DNA of 64,000 nucleotides from an uncultured Alphaproteobacteria bacterium (GTDB taxonomy: Bacteria > Pseudomonadota > Alphaproteobacteria > HIMB59 > GCA-002718135), in assembly GCA_902584805.1 (NCBI GenBank), contig CACIBE010000004.1, forward strand, positions 62,001 to 126,000. Direction: 5' to 3'. The position numbers and the translations under genes are program-made. The notes beneath the pieces are model-generated. The model was given only the letters and a program-made list of their open reading frames with translations. It was not told the origin of the DNA and did no database searches. The number at the start of each line of letters is the position of its first letter. The first letter of the stretch is position 1. Of the stretch, positions 1 to 8,182 are shown in pieces.

Positions 1-536
1 TATTTACTTAGTAATAATAAATCTTCGACTAGTCTAGTCATACGCCAAGCCTGATCTTCCATTGTATCTAAAAATTTACCAACCGTTTTGTCTTTGTTCT
101 TATCTTCATTGAGTGAATTTTTAATTGTTTCAACATAGCCTAGAATTGAGGAAAGAGGAGTTCTCAATTCATGGCTTACATTAGCCACAAAATCTGTTCG
201 CATTTGTTCGTAGTTTTTAAGAAGACTTTGATCATTTAGTGATATTAATAATTCTTCATAATCTTTTTCAACAAATATTAAGTCAGCAATAAAATACATA
301 TCACTAAAATTAGATGGGGTGAATTCAAACTTAAAATCTTCTTTCTCTCTAAAGGCTTTATCAATAAAAGTATTTAACTCTGTTGATCTAATAATATTAT
401 TGAGATCTCTTCCTTCATCGATAAATAAAAATTTTTGTTTAGCTGCATTATTGTAAAAAATTATTTCCTTATTTGTATCAATTGCAATAATAATCGAAGG
501 TATCTTACTTAGACTTAGTCTTAATTTTTTTTTCAT
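1..536 (-). CDS. phoR: PhoR-type sensor histidine kinase, N-terminal part (cut by the left edge)
   Basis: I translated the minus strand from an ATG at 536, which follows an in-frame stop (543-545). The frame stays open to base 1, giving about 178 residues. Residues 10-100 look like a degenerate PAS-type sensor region. A HisKA dimerisation domain follows, with the H-box (DFVANVSHELRTPLSS) carrying the phosphoacceptor His. PhoR is the phosphate-limitation kinase that phosphorylates PhoB. The call rests on the H-box style and the surrounding phosphate genes; another kinase of the same subfamily is possible. No membrane helix precedes the PAS-like region, although many PhoR proteins have one. The first 32 bases overlap the end of the SET-domain gene. 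The catalytic ATPase domain lies outside the window. Confidence 0.7.
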   Translation of the reverse strand, partial: MKKKLRLSLSKIPSIIIAIDTNKEIIFYNNAAKQKFLFIDEGRDLNNIIRSTELNTFIDKAFREKEDFKFEFTPSNFSDMYFIADLIFVEKDYEELLISLNDQSLLKNYEQMRTDFVANVSHELRTPLSSILGYVETIKNSLNEDKNKDKTVGKFLDTMEDQAWRMTRLVEDLLLLSK

Positions 537-1005
537 ATTTTTTTAATTTTGGCCAATCATTGTCACTTAAAATATAACCTACACAATTTCTAGAACCACA
601 CTTACAAATGTGATCCACAAAATCTGTATCAAAAGGATAACCATAGTTATAGAAAAGTTCGTCTCCTTTTTTTATTCGTTTAATAGAAGAAATCCAAATC
701 TCATTATCTATGATGTCTACTTCACAATTAGGATTGCATGAATGATTTATAAATTTTGCAAAATTATAATCGACATCACCGTCAATGTCATATCGCTTGT
801 TTAGTTCAAAAACATAGACCATGCCGTTATTTTTATCTTTTTTTGCTTTGCGGATTTGTTTATCTGCTCTTTTGTCACCCTCTCTTTTAGTAACTTTATC
901 ACCAATATATTGGATTATTTTCTGGCCTTTTTTAATATTCATTTTTGCAAATAATCCAGAACCGTGAAGGGGTGATTTTTTTTTAAACCAAATTTTCTGC
1001 GTCAT
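505..1005 (-). CDS. SET-domain protein (putative lysine methyltransferase)
   Basis: About 166 residues from the ATG at 1005; an in-frame start at 1032 would add nine residues, but neither start has a good ribosome site. The sequence is a complete SET domain: an SGLFAK segment near the N-terminus, the SAM and active-site signature FINHSCNPNC, then GDELFYNYGY, and a post-SET cysteine cluster (CKCGSRNC) near the end. SET proteins transfer methyl groups from SAM to lysines. Bacterial members are small and their targets mostly unknown. The gene lies just upstream of, and overlaps, phoR on the same strand, so the two are probably co-transcribed. No function in phosphate sensing can be read from the sequence. 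Confidence 0.85.
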   Translation of the reverse strand: MTQKIWFKKKSPLHGSGLFAKMNIKKGQKIIQYIGDKVTKREGDKRADKQIRKAKKDKNNGMVYVFELNKRYDIDGDVDYNFAKFINHSCNPNCEVDIIDNEIWISSIKRIKKGDELFYNYGYPFDTDFVDHICKCGSRNCVGYILSDNDWPKLKKYEKKIKTKSK

Positions 1006-1090
1006 ACTGTTATTTTTATACAATACACACATATAATAATAAATTGTATTATAAAATGATACTTTTATGTATAAGAAAAATCTTTAATTA

Positions 1091-1741
1091 ATGAAATTTA
1101 AAAGTAATAAAAAATTTTACCGCACAATTTGGATTTCGGATACCCATCTAGGAACTAGTGGTTGTAAAAGCAAGATGCTTTTAGAATTCTTAGAAGAAAC
1201 AGATTCGGAATATTTATTTTTAGTAGGGGATATTGTTGATGGATGGCGCATGCGTAAGAAAATGTATTGGCCACAAGAACATAATGACATTGTTCAAAAA
1301 GTTTTAAAGAAAGCGAAAAACGGAACTAGGGTAGTACTTATTCCAGGAAATCATGATGAGGTATTAAAAGATTTTACAAATTTTTCTTTTGGAGAAATTT
1401 CTATCAAAAATGAAGATACTCATCAATTAGCTGATGGAAGGAAAGTACTGATTACACACGGAGACGAATTTGATGCTGTGATCATTAATGCGAGATGGTT
1501 AGCCAAAGTTGGATCAGCACTTTATGAATATTTACTAAAGTTAAATAATGTATTTAATTTTATTCGACGAAAGATGGGCTTGTCTTACTGGTCACTGTCT
1601 CAATACTTAAAAAAGAAAACAAAGCATGCAACCAACTTTATTAGTAATTTTGAGTTTGCTGTATCTGATAGAGCTAGAAGAGAAAATTTAAAATTAATTT
1701 CTTTTGAAGAAAGACGAAAAATAAAAGAGGATGCAGCCTAA
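1091..1741 (+). CDS. PlcP-like metallophosphoesterase with an internal deletion, copy 1
   Basis: 216 residues, collinear and roughly 60% identical with the 268-residue copy encoded at 8179-8985 up to residue 197. Metal ligands Asp17, His19, Asp47, Asn87, His88 and His123 are present (SDTHLG, GDIVD, GNHDE, THGDEFD). About 41 residues are then missing, including the GHIH motif that supplies the last metal-binding histidines. The tail (ENLKLISFEERRKI) again aligns with the end of the other copy. PlcP enzymes remove phosphate headgroups from membrane phospholipids under phosphorus starvation. This copy is probably inactive or altered. It overlaps the next glycosyltransferase gene by 11 bases, so the cassette layout is kept. 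Confidence 0.8.
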   Translation: MKFKSNKKFYRTIWISDTHLGTSGCKSKMLLEFLEETDSEYLFLVGDIVDGWRMRKKMYWPQEHNDIVQKVLKKAKNGTRVVLIPGNHDEVLKDFTNFSFGEISIKNEDTHQLADGRKVLITHGDEFDAVIINARWLAKVGSALYEYLLKLNNVFNFIRRKMGLSYWSLSQYLKKKTKHATNFISNFEFAVSDRARRENLKLISFEERRKIKEDAA

Positions 1742-2732
1742 AAAAATCGCATTAATTAGTGATGCGTGGGTTCCTCAGGTAAATGGCGTAGTTACGACAT
1801 TTCAAAGCGTTATACCTATTCTAGAAAAAAAAGGTTTTGAAATAAAAATATTACATCCTCAGATGTTTAATAATTTTAGTTATCCTAAGTACAAAGAAAT
1901 AAAGATTTCTTACAACACTAAGAAAGTTACTGAAAAATTTTTTAAAGAATTTAATCCAGATATTGTTCATATAATGACTGAAGGTCCAGTAGGTTTTGCT
2001 GGTCGTAAGTACTGTCTTAAAAATAAACTACAATATACTTCTTCCTTTCACACTCGTTTTCCTGATTATATTCAACAAAGAGCTTTTATCCCAAAGAGAT
2101 TTACTTATTCCATATTAAGAAGACTACATAGTGATTCTGAAAGAGTTCTTGTTCCATCAGTTTCAATGCTAAATGAGTTAAAAAAATATAATTTTAAAAA
2201 TTTAGTAGTTTGGAATAGAGGTGTTGATACAGAATTATTTAATCCAAATAAAAGAGATATAAACAGCAAGGATACTCAGCTGACTTATGTTGGAAGAGTA
2301 GCAATTGAAAAAAATATTGAAGAATTTTTAAAACTTAAAGGAAATTATAATAAAATAGTTGTGGGGGATGGTCCTGAATTAGAAAAATATACTAATAAGT
2401 ATCCTGACGTAAATTTTGTTGGCTTAAAAACCGGAGAAGAATTAGCAAAGTATTATGCAAACGCAGATGTGTTTGTCTTTCCTTCTAAGACAGACACATT
2501 AGGAAATGTAATACTTGAAGCATTGGCTAGTGGAACACCAGTTGCTGCATATCCAGTAACTGGGCCTATAGATGTATTAACAGATGAGAAGATTAATACT
2601 TTAGATAATGACTTATTACAATCAATTAAAAAAGCGCTTAAAGTAAAAAGGGTTGATTGTAGAAATTTTACACTTAATTTAACATGGGATAAATGCGTGA
2701 AAGAATTTTTAGAATACATGGTAAACGTCTAG
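1731..2732 (+). CDS. GT4 glycosyltransferase (Agt-like), copy 1
   Basis: 333 residues with the two halves of a GT-B fold. The N-terminal half starts IALISDAWVPQVNGVV, and the C-terminal nucleotide-sugar half has YVGRVAIEKNIE, VVGDGPE and the EX7E-like stretch FPSKTDTLGNVILEALASG. The family includes SqdX/MgtA-type enzymes and the marine Agt enzymes, which glycosylate the diacylglycerol released by PlcP to make phosphorus-free glycolipids. It is paired and overlapping with the PlcP-like gene upstream and is a clear paralogue of the 7187-8182 product (more than half of residues identical by eye). Acceptor and sugar cannot be read from the sequence. Confidence 0.85.
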   Translation: MQPKKIALISDAWVPQVNGVVTTFQSVIPILEKKGFEIKILHPQMFNNFSYPKYKEIKISYNTKKVTEKFFKEFNPDIVHIMTEGPVGFAGRKYCLKNKLQYTSSFHTRFPDYIQQRAFIPKRFTYSILRRLHSDSERVLVPSVSMLNELKKYNFKNLVVWNRGVDTELFNPNKRDINSKDTQLTYVGRVAIEKNIEEFLKLKGNYNKIVVGDGPELEKYTNKYPDVNFVGLKTGEELAKYYANADVFVFPSKTDTLGNVILEALASGTPVAAYPVTGPIDVLTDEKINTLDNDLLQSIKKALKVKRVDCRNFTLNLTWDKCVKEFLEYMVNV

Positions 2733-2752
2733 TTATTTAGGGTAATTTTGTA

Positions 2753-3409
2753 ATGACATATTCTTTAAGACAAAAAATACTAGCAGAATTTATTGGGACA
2801 TATTTTCTTGTACTAACAATTGTGGGTAGTGGAATTATGGGAGAGTTAATGTCAAATGACCTTGGTATAATATTACTAGGAAACACAATTGCAACAGGTG
2901 CCATTTTATTTGTAATTATTTCTATGTTTATTAATATCTCAGGGGCATACTTTAATCCTGCTGTTGTATTAAGTGATATTATTCAAAAAAATATTCCTAT
3001 TAATTATGGAATAATTTTTATTTTTACTCAGATTATTGCTGGTATATTTGGTTGTTTAACTGCAAATTGGTATTTTGAATATCCCATAATTGAATGGTCA
3101 CTCAATGAAAGAGTTGGTGTATTTAAATTCTTTTCAGAAATAATTGCAACTGTTGGATTATTATTAACTATTTTTATATTAAAAGAGGTAAACAAGGAAA
3201 GAATAGCTATTGGTGTCGCTCTATTTATTACTGCAGGATATTGGTTTACATCATCAACAAGTTTTGCAAATCCAGCAGTAACCATAGGAAGAATGTTTAC
3301 AGATAGTTTTAGTGGAATAAGTCCATCAAGCGTTATAGGTTTTATTTTAGCTCAGATTATTGGGGCTCTTATTGCTACAGTTATTGTTAGATTGTTTTTT
3401 AAAAATTAA
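2753..3409 (+). CDS. MIP-family channel (aquaporin/glyceroporin, AqpS-like)
   Basis: 218 residues with about six hydrophobic segments and both MIP pore motifs, FNPAV in the first half and ANPAVTIGR in the second. The end (GRMFTDSFSGISPSSVIGFILAQIIGALIA) resembles the subgroup linked to arsenic operons, which passes arsenite and other small neutral solutes. It is 20 bases downstream of the glycosyltransferase and likely co-transcribed. Two roles fit: arsenite efflux, which would go with the arsenate reductase at 11.9-12.3 kb, or small-polyol movement. The choice between them is inference. The last four bases overlap the convergent ppx gene. Confidence 0.85.
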   Translation: MTYSLRQKILAEFIGTYFLVLTIVGSGIMGELMSNDLGIILLGNTIATGAILFVIISMFINISGAYFNPAVVLSDIIQKNIPINYGIIFIFTQIIAGIFGCLTANWYFEYPIIEWSLNERVGVFKFFSEIIATVGLLLTIFILKEVNKERIAIGVALFITAGYWFTSSTSFANPAVTIGRMFTDSFSGISPSSVIGFILAQIIGALIATVIVRLFFKN

Positions 3410-4311
3410 TTCAACATATCATGTAAATAACCTTCACGAATTCCATATCTTACAAAAATAATATTTTTAATATTATAAAATGAAGCAAGGCTAAATAAAA
3501 TATATGTAGATAATTTTAATTTATCTAATCGATTGGGTTGAACAACATTCAATTTTTTAATTTGTTTTTTATCCATAGAGTATAATTTGTGATAGAATAT
3601 TTCTAACTCTGAAAATGGTATCAGGTAGCCATGTAGTTTATTTTTCTTGATGCCATTTAGATGTAAATGTAGTTTTGCAAGATTGCGCCACATGCCTCCA
3701 ATAACATAAATATTTCCTACGTTTTTAGAAAATTTAAGAGATTGGTTTTTAAATTTCGAAAATAAAAAATTATCAAATTTAATTTTAGTAGTTTTGTACA
3801 TATCAGATTCACTTCTTAAGATGCCAATTTTTAAACTTTTAGTCTCAAGTATGTTCTTATTTTTTATTGAACTAAGTTCTAAACTTCCACCTCCCAAGTC
3901 TGCAACTAAACCGATTGGATTTTTTATTGAACTAATTACACCTAGGGATCCACATTTAGCCTCATTTTTTGGTGAGAGTACTTCTACTCTTACTGACTTT
4001 CTTTTCTTGAAAGGCTCAATAATTTCTTTTCCATTTATTGTTTCACGAATTGCTGCTGTTGCAATAATATGAATATCTAAGGACTCATAATCTTTTGCAA
4101 TCTTAATATATTCTTCTAGGCATTTTATAGCTTCTTTTATTTTTATCGATGGGAGTTTACCTGTGTTAATACTTTCACCTAATTTTAAAAATTCTCTTTT
4201 TTGATAAAGTATTGGAAAAGGATAAATAGCTTGCTCATATATAACCAGTCTAAATGTATTAGAACCTAGATCAATCACTGTTATGGGATTTTTGTTTTTC
4301 ATTTTAGCCAT
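3406..4311 (-). CDS. ppx: Exopolyphosphatase / guanosine pentaphosphatase family (Ppx/GppA)
   Basis: 301 residues, matching the short, single-module Ppx/GppA form. The two phosphate-binding loops of the actin-like ATPase fold are present: VIDLGSNTFRLVIYE at the N-terminus and GLVADLGGGSLELS near residue 137. A conserved VIGGMWRN segment is near residue 203. The enzyme removes terminal phosphate from polyphosphate, or the 5' phosphate of pppGpp; sequence alone does not separate the two. An in-frame ATG nine bases downstream is an equally possible start. It is divergent from sixA, with ppk beyond, giving a polyphosphate synthesis and breakdown group beside phosphate-starvation genes. Confidence 0.88.
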   Translation of the reverse strand: MAKMKNKNPITVIDLGSNTFRLVIYEQAIYPFPILYQKREFLKLGESINTGKLPSIKIKEAIKCLEEYIKIAKDYESLDIHIIATAAIRETINGKEIIEPFKKRKSVRVEVLSPKNEAKCGSLGVISSIKNPIGLVADLGGGSLELSSIKNKNILETKSLKIGILRSESDMYKTTKIKFDNFLFSKFKNQSLKFSKNVGNIYVIGGMWRNLAKLHLHLNGIKKNKLHGYLIPFSELEIFYHKLYSMDKKQIKKLNVVQPNRLDKLKLSTYILFSLASFYNIKNIIFVRYGIREGYLHDMLN

Positions 4312-4343
4312 GGAAATGTATATATCTAAAGTATTAAACTCGA

Positions 4344-4802
4344 ATGCTACAAGTTTATTTATTACGTCATGCCAAATCTAGTTGGGATAATTTAGAGCTT
4401 GATGACATTGATAGACCTCTCAATAAAAGAGGTATGAGAAATGCAAAACAATTTTCTAAAATATTAGATAAAAGAAAAGTTCAAATTGGTCAGATAATAT
4501 GTTCTCCTTCTAAAAGAACAACTAGCACATATAATATAATTTCTAACTCGTTTGATCGCTCAGTAAAATTTATAATTGATAACGATATTTATGAATGTCC
4601 ATCAAATATACTTGTAAGAAAAATTAAAAAATTAAAAAAAAATACTCTTATCATTGGGCACAACCCTAGTTTGATAGAGTCAATTAATATTTTATGTAAT
4701 TCAAATATTGAACATTTTCCAACCTGTGCTTTTGCCATAATATCCTTTAAAAATAGCTGGGTATTAAGTGAAATTTTAAAGCCAAAAAATAAGAATTATT
4801 AA
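4344..4802 (+). CDS. sixA: SixA-type histidine phosphatase
   Basis: 152 residues of the histidine phosphatase superfamily. The catalytic RHAKSSW motif is at residues 8-14, PSKRTTST supplies the second basic residue, and the second catalytic histidine lies in the IIGHNPSL stretch near residue 104. SixA proteins dephosphorylate phosphohistidine on signalling or phosphotransfer proteins. In alphaproteobacteria close relatives often lie beside ppk and ppx, as here. Its start is 32 bases from the divergent ppx start, and ppk follows after 58 bases on the same strand. Confidence 0.85.
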   Translation: MLQVYLLRHAKSSWDNLELDDIDRPLNKRGMRNAKQFSKILDKRKVQIGQIICSPSKRTTSTYNIISNSFDRSVKFIIDNDIYECPSNILVRKIKKLKKNTLIIGHNPSLIESINILCNSNIEHFPTCAFAIISFKNSWVLSEILKPKNKNY

Positions 4803-4860
4803 AGAAATATGTATTTTTTATGAAAGTGTTTTTTTTTTATTAATAATATAAACAAAAATT

Positions 4861-6960
4861 ATGATTAAAAATAATAATTCTTTTAACTATATTAATAGAG
4901 AATTATCTTGGCTTAAATTTAATGAAAGAGTCTTAAGTCAGACACTTGATAATAAAACGCCATTATTAGAAAGAGTTAGGTTTCTATCAATAGCATTCTC
5001 TAATTTGGATGAATTTTTTATGGTTAGAGTGGCAGGATTAAATGTTCAAAAATATTCACGAAATAAAAGTTTTGATGGATTAACACCACAACAGCAACTC
5101 AAGCTGATAGATAAAGAAACATCAAAGATGATTTCAGATATAAAATCAATATGGATAGATTTACTAAAAGAGCTTTCAGAAAATAAGATCCATATAGATG
5201 TAGAAAAAACACTGAAAACAAAAGATAAAGCATTTATAAAAAATTATTTAGAAGAAAATAATTGGGGGGTTTTAACGCCAATTATTATTGATCCATCTCA
5301 CCCATTTCCTTTTATACCAAATAAAGAAACAACATTAGTATGTCGGTTAATAAATAATAAAAAAACTTTTTATGGAATACTGAGAGTGCCAGAGGGATTA
5401 GAAAAATTTATTAAATTACCTGGTAAAAAAATACGTTTTGTCTCTATGGAGACAGCCTTGCTTATTTCTTTAAAAGAAATTTTCCAGTGTGATAGAGTTT
5501 TGGATAAAGGTGTTTTTAGACCAATTAGGAATAGTGAATTAGAATTAGGGGGTGAAGGAGAAGATTTATTTTTAGTATTTCAAAAAGCTATTTTTGAGAG
5601 AAGAAGACAAGAGGTAATAAGAATTGATTTTGATGAAAGTATATCTAGTCACTTAATTAAATTCATAAATAAAAAACTTAACTATAAGGATGTAAATACA
5701 TATAAACTTCCAATACCCATTAATCTTTCGAGTATAGAGTCAATTTTTTTGAAAGATTTTAAAAAATTATTTTTTCCAAAATTTAAGGTACGATTTCCTG
5801 AAAGAATTAAAGATTTTAAAAATGATTATTTTAAAGCTATAGCAAATAAAGATATTGTTATTCATCACCCTTTTGAATCTTTTGAAGTAGTGACGCAGTT
5901 TATTGATCAAGCTGCAGATGATCCAAAGGTCTTATCAATAAAACATACTTTATACCGAACAACTGATGACTCACCAATAGAAGCAAGTTTAGTTAGAGCA
6001 GCACAAAAAGGGAAATTAGTAACTGTCATTATAGAGCTGCAAGCACGTTTTGATGAAGAGCGTAACTTAAAATGGGCAAAAGAATTAGAATTAGCTGGAG
6101 CGCAAGTTGTTTTTGGCAATATTGATATGAAAACTCATGCAAAAATTACACTTGTAACAAGGAAGCAAATGAATTCTGTTGTAAATTACGCACATTATGG
6201 AACAGGTAATTATCACCCGAGAAATGCAAGAGTTTATATGGATTTATCTTACTTCACCTGTGACAAAACATTAACAAATGATGCTGCAAAAATGTTTAAT
6301 TATTTAACTAGTTATTCTGAACCAACAACAATAAAAAAAATAGTATATTCTCCAATAACTGCAAGAAACAAATTAAATGAACTAATTAGAAATGAAATTA
6401 CAAATGCTGGAAAAAATAAACCATCTGGAATAGTATGTAAGTGTAATGCTCTTGTTGATAAACAAATTATTGATGAATTTTATAAAGCATCTCAAAAAAA
6501 TGTAAAAATTGAATTGTTGATAAGAGGAATTTGCTCTCTAATACCTGGTAAAGAAAATCTATCAGAAAATATAGTTGTTAAAAGCATAATTGGTCGTTTT
6601 TTAGAACATACGAGAATATATTGTTTTTATAATGGTCATAAATTCCCTCATAGAAAAAATATCTTGTTTATTTCTTCTGCCGATTTAATGCAAAGAAATC
6701 TAGATAGGCGGGTTGAAACATTTATTCCTATTGAAAATGAAACTGTACATGAGCAAATATTAAATCAGATCTTAATTGCCAGTATGACAGATAATACAAA
6801 TTCTTGGCAAATGTTAAGTAATGGCAATTATCAGAAAAAAGAAATATCAAGCAAAGAGAAAAAATTTTCCTCTCACAATTTTTTTATCAAAAATCCAAGC
6901 TTGTCTGGGAGGGGTTCAGCAAAACTCAAATCTAGAGCTAAGTCTAATTTAAAAATTTGA
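4861..6960 (+). CDS. ppk: Polyphosphate kinase 1
   Basis: 699 residues, normal for PPK1. The N-domain opens with YINRELSWLKFNERVL. The head domain and two phospholipase-D-like C-domains follow. The autophosphorylated histidine lies in the YAHYGTGNYHPRNAR motif (about residues 446-460), and the second conserved motif is near LEHTRIYCFYNGH. The enzyme reversibly makes polyphosphate from ATP. The last 50 or so residues form a basic, poorly conserved extension (SGRGSAKLKSRAKSNLKI). The final 47 bases of this gene are repeated at 9238-9283, which marks a rearrangement. Confidence 0.96.
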   Translation: MIKNNNSFNYINRELSWLKFNERVLSQTLDNKTPLLERVRFLSIAFSNLDEFFMVRVAGLNVQKYSRNKSFDGLTPQQQLKLIDKETSKMISDIKSIWIDLLKELSENKIHIDVEKTLKTKDKAFIKNYLEENNWGVLTPIIIDPSHPFPFIPNKETTLVCRLINNKKTFYGILRVPEGLEKFIKLPGKKIRFVSMETALLISLKEIFQCDRVLDKGVFRPIRNSELELGGEGEDLFLVFQKAIFERRRQEVIRIDFDESISSHLIKFINKKLNYKDVNTYKLPIPINLSSIESIFLKDFKKLFFPKFKVRFPERIKDFKNDYFKAIANKDIVIHHPFESFEVVTQFIDQAADDPKVLSIKHTLYRTTDDSPIEASLVRAAQKGKLVTVIIELQARFDEERNLKWAKELELAGAQVVFGNIDMKTHAKITLVTRKQMNSVVNYAHYGTGNYHPRNARVYMDLSYFTCDKTLTNDAAKMFNYLTSYSEPTTIKKIVYSPITARNKLNELIRNEITNAGKNKPSGIVCKCNALVDKQIIDEFYKASQKNVKIELLIRGICSLIPGKENLSENIVVKSIIGRFLEHTRIYCFYNGHKFPHRKNILFISSADLMQRNLDRRVETFIPIENETVHEQILNQILIASMTDNTNSWQMLSNGNYQKKEISSKEKKFSSHNFFIKNPSLSGRGSAKLKSRAKSNLKI

Positions 6961-6975
6961 AAATAGAATTTAATC

Positions 6976-7023
6976 CCACTCACAACAATTGGACATAGCA
7001 GGAAGAAATAATATTGTGAGTGG
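6976..7023 (-). ncRNA. Possible small structured RNA or long-loop terminator, copy A
   Basis: Ten-base inverted repeat CCACTCACAA / TTGTGAGTGG enclosing about 28 bases. Read on the minus strand the loop includes TTTCTTCCTGCTA. The second copy, at 11761-11809, has TTTCCTCCTGCTA in the same place. A pyrimidine-rich loop of this kind is complementary to Shine-Dalgarno sequences, as in several alphaproteobacterial small RNAs. The AT-rich sequence after the stem on the minus strand could equally make it a terminator. Expression is not demonstrated. Confidence 0.35.
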
Positions 7024-7105
7024 TAAAGAGTATTTAAATTTTATTTTTTACAGACGTGTTAATAGAATATTAAGTTTTTATAAATTAAACTTATTTTTAA
7101 ATTTA

Positions 7106-7166
7106 TTAGTTTTCAAATAAATTTTTTAGTTCTTTCAATTTAATAAAAATTAAGTCTCTTACTTTT
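7106..7166 (-). pseudogene. arsC 3'-end fragment
   Basis: The minus strand reads VRDLIFIKLKELKNLFEN and then stop. This differs at two positions from the intact arsC C-terminus (VRDSIFDKLKELKNLFEN) encoded near 11892-11948. No upstream arsC coding sequence remains; the match ends about 20 bases before the end of the glycosyltransferase gene. It is a duplication or recombination remnant inside repeat A. Confidence 0.85.
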
Positions 7167-7186
7167 TAGTAACTATAATTTTAAAA

Positions 7187-8182
7187 TTAATTTTTTGCAT
7201 TTACAATATTTGATAGAAATTGATTTGCACATTTATCCCAAGTAAATTGCATTGCAAATTTTCTACAATCATTTCTATCAATCTTTAAAGCTTTTTTAAG
7301 TGATTTTTCAATATTGTTATCAAGGGTGTCAATTACTGTGTTTTTTAAAATATCTATAGGACCTGTTACTGGGTAAGCAGCCACTGGTGTGCCAGATGCT
7401 AATGACTCTAAAATTACATTTCCAAATGTATCTGTTTTAGATGGGAATACCAACGCTTCAGCATTTGCATAATATTTTGCTAAGTCTTGACCTTTTTTCA
7501 TACCTACAAAAGAAACGTAAGGATATTTCTGTTGTAATCGTTGTTTTTCTGGACCATCTCCAACAACAATTTTATCCATTTTGGTTTTAATTTCTAGGAA
7601 TGCTTCAATATTTTTTTCTAGAGCAACTCTACCGATGTAAACAATGTACTTTTTCATTCCTTTTCTTCTTTTTAAAGGATGAAATAATTCAGTATTAACA
7701 CCTCTTGACCAAATTTTAAGATTTTGAAATTGATATTTCGTTAATTCGTCACGCATAGATACTGTTGGGACCAATACATTGCATGCATTTTTATGAAAAT
7801 TTTTTAAAAATGAATACCCAATTATTTTTGGTATCATTATTCTTTGCTCTAAATATTCAGGAAATCTCGTATGAAAAGAGGTTGTATATCTCAACTTATT
7901 ATTCTCACAAAATTTTTTCCCCGCTATTCCAACTGGTCCTTCAGTAGCGATATGTATAAAATCTGGATCAAAATTATTAAAAAATTTTTCTGTTATTTTT
8001 TTTGTATTAATTGCTAGTTTTATTTCTTTATACCAGGGATAGCTAAAATTAGTAAACATCATTGGGTGAAGTATGTCTATTTCATTCTTTTCTTTTAAAA
8101 ATGGATTAATATGTTGGTATGTATTTACCACACCATTAACTTGGGGAAGCCAAGCATCGGTAATGATTGCTAATTTTTTCAC
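7187..8182 (-). CDS. GT4 glycosyltransferase (Agt-like), copy 2
   Basis: 331 residues with a GT-B fold: IITDAWLPQVNGVVNTY at the N-terminus, then TTSFHTRFPEY, the nucleotide-sugar segment YIGRVALEKNIEAF, VVGDGPE and FPSKTDTFGNVILESLASG. It overlaps the intact plcP-like gene by four bases (ATGA), so translation is probably coupled. By family knowledge the pair swaps phospholipid headgroups for sugars during phosphorus limitation. The acceptor would be diacylglycerol at the cytoplasmic face of the inner membrane. It is a paralogue of the 1731-2732 product. Sugar specificity is not visible. Confidence 0.87.
   Translation of the reverse strand: MKKLAIITDAWLPQVNGVVNTYQHINPFLKEKNEIDILHPMMFTNFSYPWYKEIKLAINTKKITEKFFNNFDPDFIHIATEGPVGIAGKKFCENNKLRYTTSFHTRFPEYLEQRIMIPKIIGYSFLKNFHKNACNVLVPTVSMRDELTKYQFQNLKIWSRGVNTELFHPLKRRKGMKKYIVYIGRVALEKNIEAFLEIKTKMDKIVVGDGPEKQRLQQKYPYVSFVGMKKGQDLAKYYANAEALVFPSKTDTFGNVILESLASGTPVAAYPVTGPIDILKNTVIDTLDNNIEKSLKKALKIDRNDCRKFAMQFTWDKCANQFLSNIVNAKN

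Larger units (their letters stand above)
6961..7166. repeat. Imperfect repeat copy A (hairpin, spacer and arsC 3' end)
   Basis: This segment aligns collinearly with 11746-11951: the same GTGAGTGG hairpin, an AT-rich spacer, then the last 20 or so codons of arsC. Identity is about 80% by eye. A 40-base stretch at 7045-7084 also matches the end of the acyltransferase gene near 10824-10863 (about 35 of 40 bases). It contains no intact gene. It separates ppk from the convergent glycosyltransferase. Confidence 0.85.

Noticed and set aside
6976-7023. Inverted repeats as ends of an insertion sequence
   Set aside because: The repeats face each other over only 28 bases; no transposase is present between or near the copies.
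7016-7120. A GTG-started 34-residue reading frame with a ribosome-like site inside repeat A
   Set aside because: The same position in repeat B has an in-frame TAG after 13 codons, so the peptide is not conserved.
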